Shown here one piece after another: positions 6,002 to 7,604 of a stretch of DNA of 7,604 nucleotides (positions within the stretch are counted from its first letter, which is position 1; each line of letters begins with the position of its first letter). The position numbers and the translations under genes were made by a program. The notes below the pieces were generated by a model. The model had not been told where the DNA came from. It made no database searches and saw nothing but the letters and a program-made list of their open reading frames with translations. The stretch is from contig JALGWA010000049.1 in the NCBI GenBank assembly GCA_025774425.1, forward strand, positions 1 through 7,604, given 5' to 3'. Origin of the DNA: a bacterium (GTDB lineage Bacteria; Arandabacterota; Arandabacteria; Arandabacterales; JALGWA01).

Positions 6002-6029
6002 GATTGCGCTGACAGAACCGGCCGTGGTC
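5980..6029. repeat. Perfect 8-bp inverted repeat with nested hairpin
   Basis: GACCACGG (5980-5987) and CCGTGGTC (6022-6029) are perfect arms around 34 nt. Inside, GCAA and TTGC flank CATGA and could form a second short stem. It begins 31 nt after the glycosyltransferase stop and directly after TTGACA. It may be an operator, a structured RNA element or part of the 3' end of the upstream transcript; there is no U tract right after it. Confidence 0.5.
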
Positions 6030-6060
6030 GAACAGCCGCATGGCGTTTTAACAGGCGGGT

Positions 6061-6090
6061 TTTGAGAGTTCGGAGGTGACTGGTCTCAAA
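6061..6090 (+). repeat. Inverted repeat with a Shine-Dalgarno-like loop
   Basis: TTTGAGA (6061-6067) and TCTCAAA (6084-6090) pair perfectly; with one bulged T two further G-C pairs can form. The 16-nt loop contains GGAGGTGA, a strong ribosome-binding-site sequence that is not followed by a standard start codon at a suitable distance. Confidence 0.45.
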
Positions 6091-6279
6091 CCTGGGACAT
6101 CAGAAGTAAACAGAATGAATAACGAAGTATTGGAAACTAGGTCCACTTGAACAGATCTGCGCTCGGAACTGCTGAGAACCCCTTGGATTCCCTCGAGAAG
6201 CGGCTGGTTGCGTGATTCCATTCAGGCTCAAGTCAAATCCGGCATTGCTCGACTGTTCGAAACAAACGGGAGATAGGAA

Positions 6280-6555
6280 ATGAATATCTACGTTGGAAAT
6301 CTGTCATGGGAAGTGACACAGGAAGATCTTAAGGAAGCCTTCGAGGCTCACGGCCAGGTCGCAAGCGCGAACCTGATCACCGACAAGTACACCGGCAAGT
6401 CCAGGGGCTTCGGCTTCGTGGAGATGCCCGTGGAAGACGAGGCGCGCTCGGCCATGGGCGCCCTCAACGGCACCAACCTCAAGGGTCGCGAGATCAACGT
6501 CAACGAGGCCAAGCCTCGTAACGACCGCGGCGACTCGAGAAGGTCGTCCTGGTAG
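6280..6555 (+). CDS. Small single-RRM RNA-binding protein
   Basis: A 91-residue protein made of one RNA recognition motif. RNP2 is IYVGNL (3-8) and RNP1 is RGFGFVEM (42-49), with the RNA-stacking aromatics Y4, F44 and F46 present; the last RNP1 position is Met instead of Phe/Tyr. The loop DKYTGKSRGFGFVEM is typical of bacterial Rbp proteins related to eukaryotic glycine-rich RRM proteins. The short basic tail (NDRGDSRRSSW) replaces the longer Gly-rich tail of cyanobacterial relatives. It binds single-stranded RNA in the cytosol and may act as RNA chaperone or post-transcriptional regulator. The start is fixed by GGGAG 7 nt upstream and by RNP2 beginning at residue 3. It is monocistronic: a long gene-free stretch precedes it and terminator hairpins follow. 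Confidence 0.95.
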   Translation: MNIYVGNLSWEVTQEDLKEAFEAHGQVASANLITDKYTGKSRGFGFVEMPVEDEARSAMGALNGTNLKGREINVNEAKPRNDRGDSRRSSW

Positions 6556-6562
6556 AACCATG

Positions 6563-6593
6563 CGCGGAGCGGCCCCGACCGGGGCCGTCCGCG
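6563..6593 (+). other. GC-rich hairpin after the RRM gene
   Basis: CGCGGA (6563-6568) pairs with TCCGCG (6588-6593) and CGGCCCC (6570-6576) with GGGGCCG (6581-6587), giving a 13-bp stem with one bulged G and a GACC loop. It begins 8 nt after the RRM stop and has no U tract, so it is more likely a 3'-end stabiliser than the terminator itself. Confidence 0.6.
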
Positions 6594-6605
6594 ATTTCAC
6601 AGGGG

Positions 6606-6635
6606 AAGGGCCCCGCAGGGGGCCCTTTCTTTTTT
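6606..6635 (+). terminator. Rho-independent terminator of the RRM gene
   Basis: AAGGGCCCC (6606-6614) and GGGGCCCTT (6619-6627) form a perfect 9-bp stem with a GCAG loop, followed by TCTTTTTT. This is a textbook intrinsic terminator for the plus strand, about 50 nt after the RRM stop. Confidence 0.95.
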
Positions 6636-6660
6636 GCGTTTGGGGCCCTTTCGCGCCCCC

Positions 6661-6679
6661 GCGCGGATGAAATCCGCGC
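6661..6679 (-). terminator. Hairpin downstream of the CPBP protease gene
   Basis: GCGCGGAT (6661-6668) and ATCCGCGC (6672-6679) form a perfect 8-bp stem with a 3-nt loop, 15 nt after the minus-strand stop. No U tract follows on the minus strand, so it is a weak terminator or 3'-end protecting hairpin. It sits in the 139-bp space between convergent genes, where GGGGCCCTTTC also occurs twice (6619 and 6642). Confidence 0.4.
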
Positions 6680-6694
6680 CGGGGAAACGCATGT

Positions 6695-7604
6695 TCACCG
6701 GGCCTGTCCCTCCGCGGGGGGCCGGGATGCGCCCGGCGGCCCGTGCGCATCGGCCGTTCCCTCCGGACCCGCTCCCGGCCCGGGACCCTGGAAGAAGTCG
6801 CGGAAGACCCGCAGCCGTCCCGAGACACCGAGTGCGAGCACGACGGCCGCCATGACCCCGGTCAGGGCGAGATCGGCGAGAAGCTGGTTCTCCACCGCGG
6901 CGAAGTAGGCCAGCGAACGCGAGGCGTTGTTGAGAACCGCATGCGCGAACGAGGCCGCCCAGATACTGCGCGATTCGGCGAAGATGTATGCGAGGAAGAC
7001 GAATGTCGCAACCGATCCGGCTGCGAGGACGGCGACATCGGCGATGTTTTCGGCGGCGGTCATGTGCCGCGTCTGAGGAAGCACGAGCACGAGCGGCGTA
7101 TGCCACGCGAACCAGACGAGGCCGCAGACGAGGAAGGCCTTGCGCGGGCTCGTGAGCCGGTAGACGAGGGGCAGCATGTATCCCCGCCACCCGAACTCCT
7201 CGCCGAATCCGCTCACCGTGAAGGGTATGTTGAACACCGTGAGGCCGCCCACGGCGAAGAGCACCAGCATCATCTTGGGCGTGAGACCCATGGGGAGGTC
7301 GTTGATGTCCTTTCCGGCCGCCTGCATCTGGGAGGCGAGAGTCTCGAGGAAGGTGTCGCCGGTGAGGTCCCAGGAGACGGCTCCCAGGAGCCAGTAGGCC
7401 AGATAGCACGCGGCCGCGACGCCCAGGGTGAGACCGTAGATGCGGGCGTAACGCCCGAGGGGGCCGAGCCCCAGGCGGGCGTCTGAGAAGCGGCCCTCGT
7501 AGAAGAACAGCCGGGCCAGCGCGGCCGCGGCGGCCGGCGTGAACATGTAGAACTGGGCGACGTAGAAGCCCCTCTGCCCCAGTATCTTCACCGTGAGAAT
7601 CACA
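6695..7604 (-). CDS. CPBP-family intramembrane metalloprotease (CAAX protease/Abi type), N-terminus cut by window edge
   Basis: At least 302 residues of a polytopic membrane protein. Numbering from the GTG at 7603, the three CPBP motifs are all present: EEFGWRG (135-141; E135, E136, R140), WFAWH (164-168; H168) and FAHAVLNN (219-226; H221, N225). These residues form the metal/catalytic site in the Rce1-like fold. Hydrophobic segments lie at about 15-33, 55-75, 113-128, 157-173, 187-209 and 241-261. The visible start is probably not the true one, because the first helix with FTPAAAAALARL normally follows another hydrophobic stretch. The protein ends in a Gly/Pro-rich tail (272-302) not needed for the fold. 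Substrates of bacterial members are mostly unknown; roles include prenyl-protein processing, bacteriocin immunity and signalling. It is convergent with the RRM gene and no bacteriocin gene is in view. Confidence 0.9.
   Translation of the reverse strand, partial: VILTVKILGQRGFYVAQFYMFTPAAAAALARLFFYEGRFSDARLGLGPLGRYARIYGLTLGVAAACYLAYWLLGAVSWDLTGDTFLETLASQMQAAGKDINDLPMGLTPKMMLVLFAVGGLTVFNIPFTVSGFGEEFGWRGYMLPLVYRLTSPRKAFLVCGLVWFAWHTPLVLVLPQTRHMTAAENIADVAVLAAGSVATFVFLAYIFAESRSIWAASFAHAVLNNASRSLAYFAAVENQLLADLALTGVMAAVVLALGVSGRLRVFRDFFQGPGPGAGPEGTADAHGPPGASRPPAEGQAR

Larger units (their letters stand above)
5950..6279 (+). other. Gene-free, AT-richer region, probably the long leader of the RRM gene
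   Basis: No convincing gene lies in these 330 bp. The last 219 bp are about 48% GC by count, well below the flanking genes. The stretch holds two inverted repeats (annotated separately), a TTGACA, several GGA-containing spots and a 4-bp TCGA hairpin just before the ribosome binding site. An 11-codon frame (ATG at 6115 to TGA at 6150) has no good ribosome binding site. Small RRM genes in other bacteria are often cold-induced with regulated leaders; whether that holds here is inference. Confidence 0.45.

Noticed and set aside
6115..6150. 11-codon upstream open frame in the RRM leader
   Set aside because: Only a weak AGAAG precedes it and such short frames are expected by chance; kept only as a note in the leader entry.
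6695..7604. CPBP protein as part of an abortive-infection or bacteriocin-immunity system
   Set aside because: The family is often labelled Abi, but no toxin, bacteriocin or phage-related gene lies nearby, so the defence role has no support here.

Overview
The window is about 65-70% GC in its genes and carries ordinary bacterial signals: sigma-70-like promoters, purine-rich ribosome binding sites and a rho-independent terminator. The gene set is an Fe-S-type Rrf2 regulator, a PP-loop/NFACT-R protein, CysK, LarE, a secreted protein with glycan-binding-like domains, a GT-C membrane glycosyltransferase, a small RRM protein and a CPBP membrane protease. This fits an uncultured, probably anaerobic bacterium, perhaps a high-GC FCB-group or deltaproteobacteria-like lineage. 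No gene settles the phylum, so this placement is a guess.

Region 1 (1-3193, minus strand) is a compact sulfur operon. It reads in transcription order rrf2-type regulator, PP-loop sulfurtransferase-like protein with an NFACT-R tail, cysK, and larE, which runs off the left edge. Junctions are 3 nt, an ATGATG overlap, and 3 nt. The operon starts from an unusually good promoter (TTGACA-N16-TATAAT with a TGG extension), and a dyad directly abutting the -10 box is a natural operator for the Rrf2 protein. The inferred logic is that an Fe-S- or cysteine-responsive repressor controls cysteine synthesis (CysK) and two ATP-dependent sulfur-insertion enzymes, one for RNA (predicted) and one for the nickel-pincer cofactor (LarE).

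Region 2 (3194-4752) holds a minus-strand gene for a secreted protein with two X25/CBM-like beta-sandwich domains. It ends at a strong hairpin and is preceded by a leader of about 200 nt and its own promoter. The same intergenic space carries a candidate promoter for the divergent plus-strand glycosyltransferase.

Region 3 (4753-6694) holds the GT-C glycosyltransferase, then a gene-free, AT-richer stretch of 330 bp with two inverted repeats, then a small single-RRM RNA-binding protein closed by tandem hairpins, the second being a textbook terminator.

Region 4 (6695-7604, minus strand) is a convergent CPBP-family membrane protease whose N-terminus is cut by the right edge.

The most interesting points are the two-PP-loop sulfur operon with its clear promoter/operator, a Gly in place of the PP-loop Asp in the NFACT-R protein, the long leader of the RRM gene, and a possible C-terminal tag on the secreted protein. 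No CRISPR array, tRNA, rRNA, IS element or defence system was seen.
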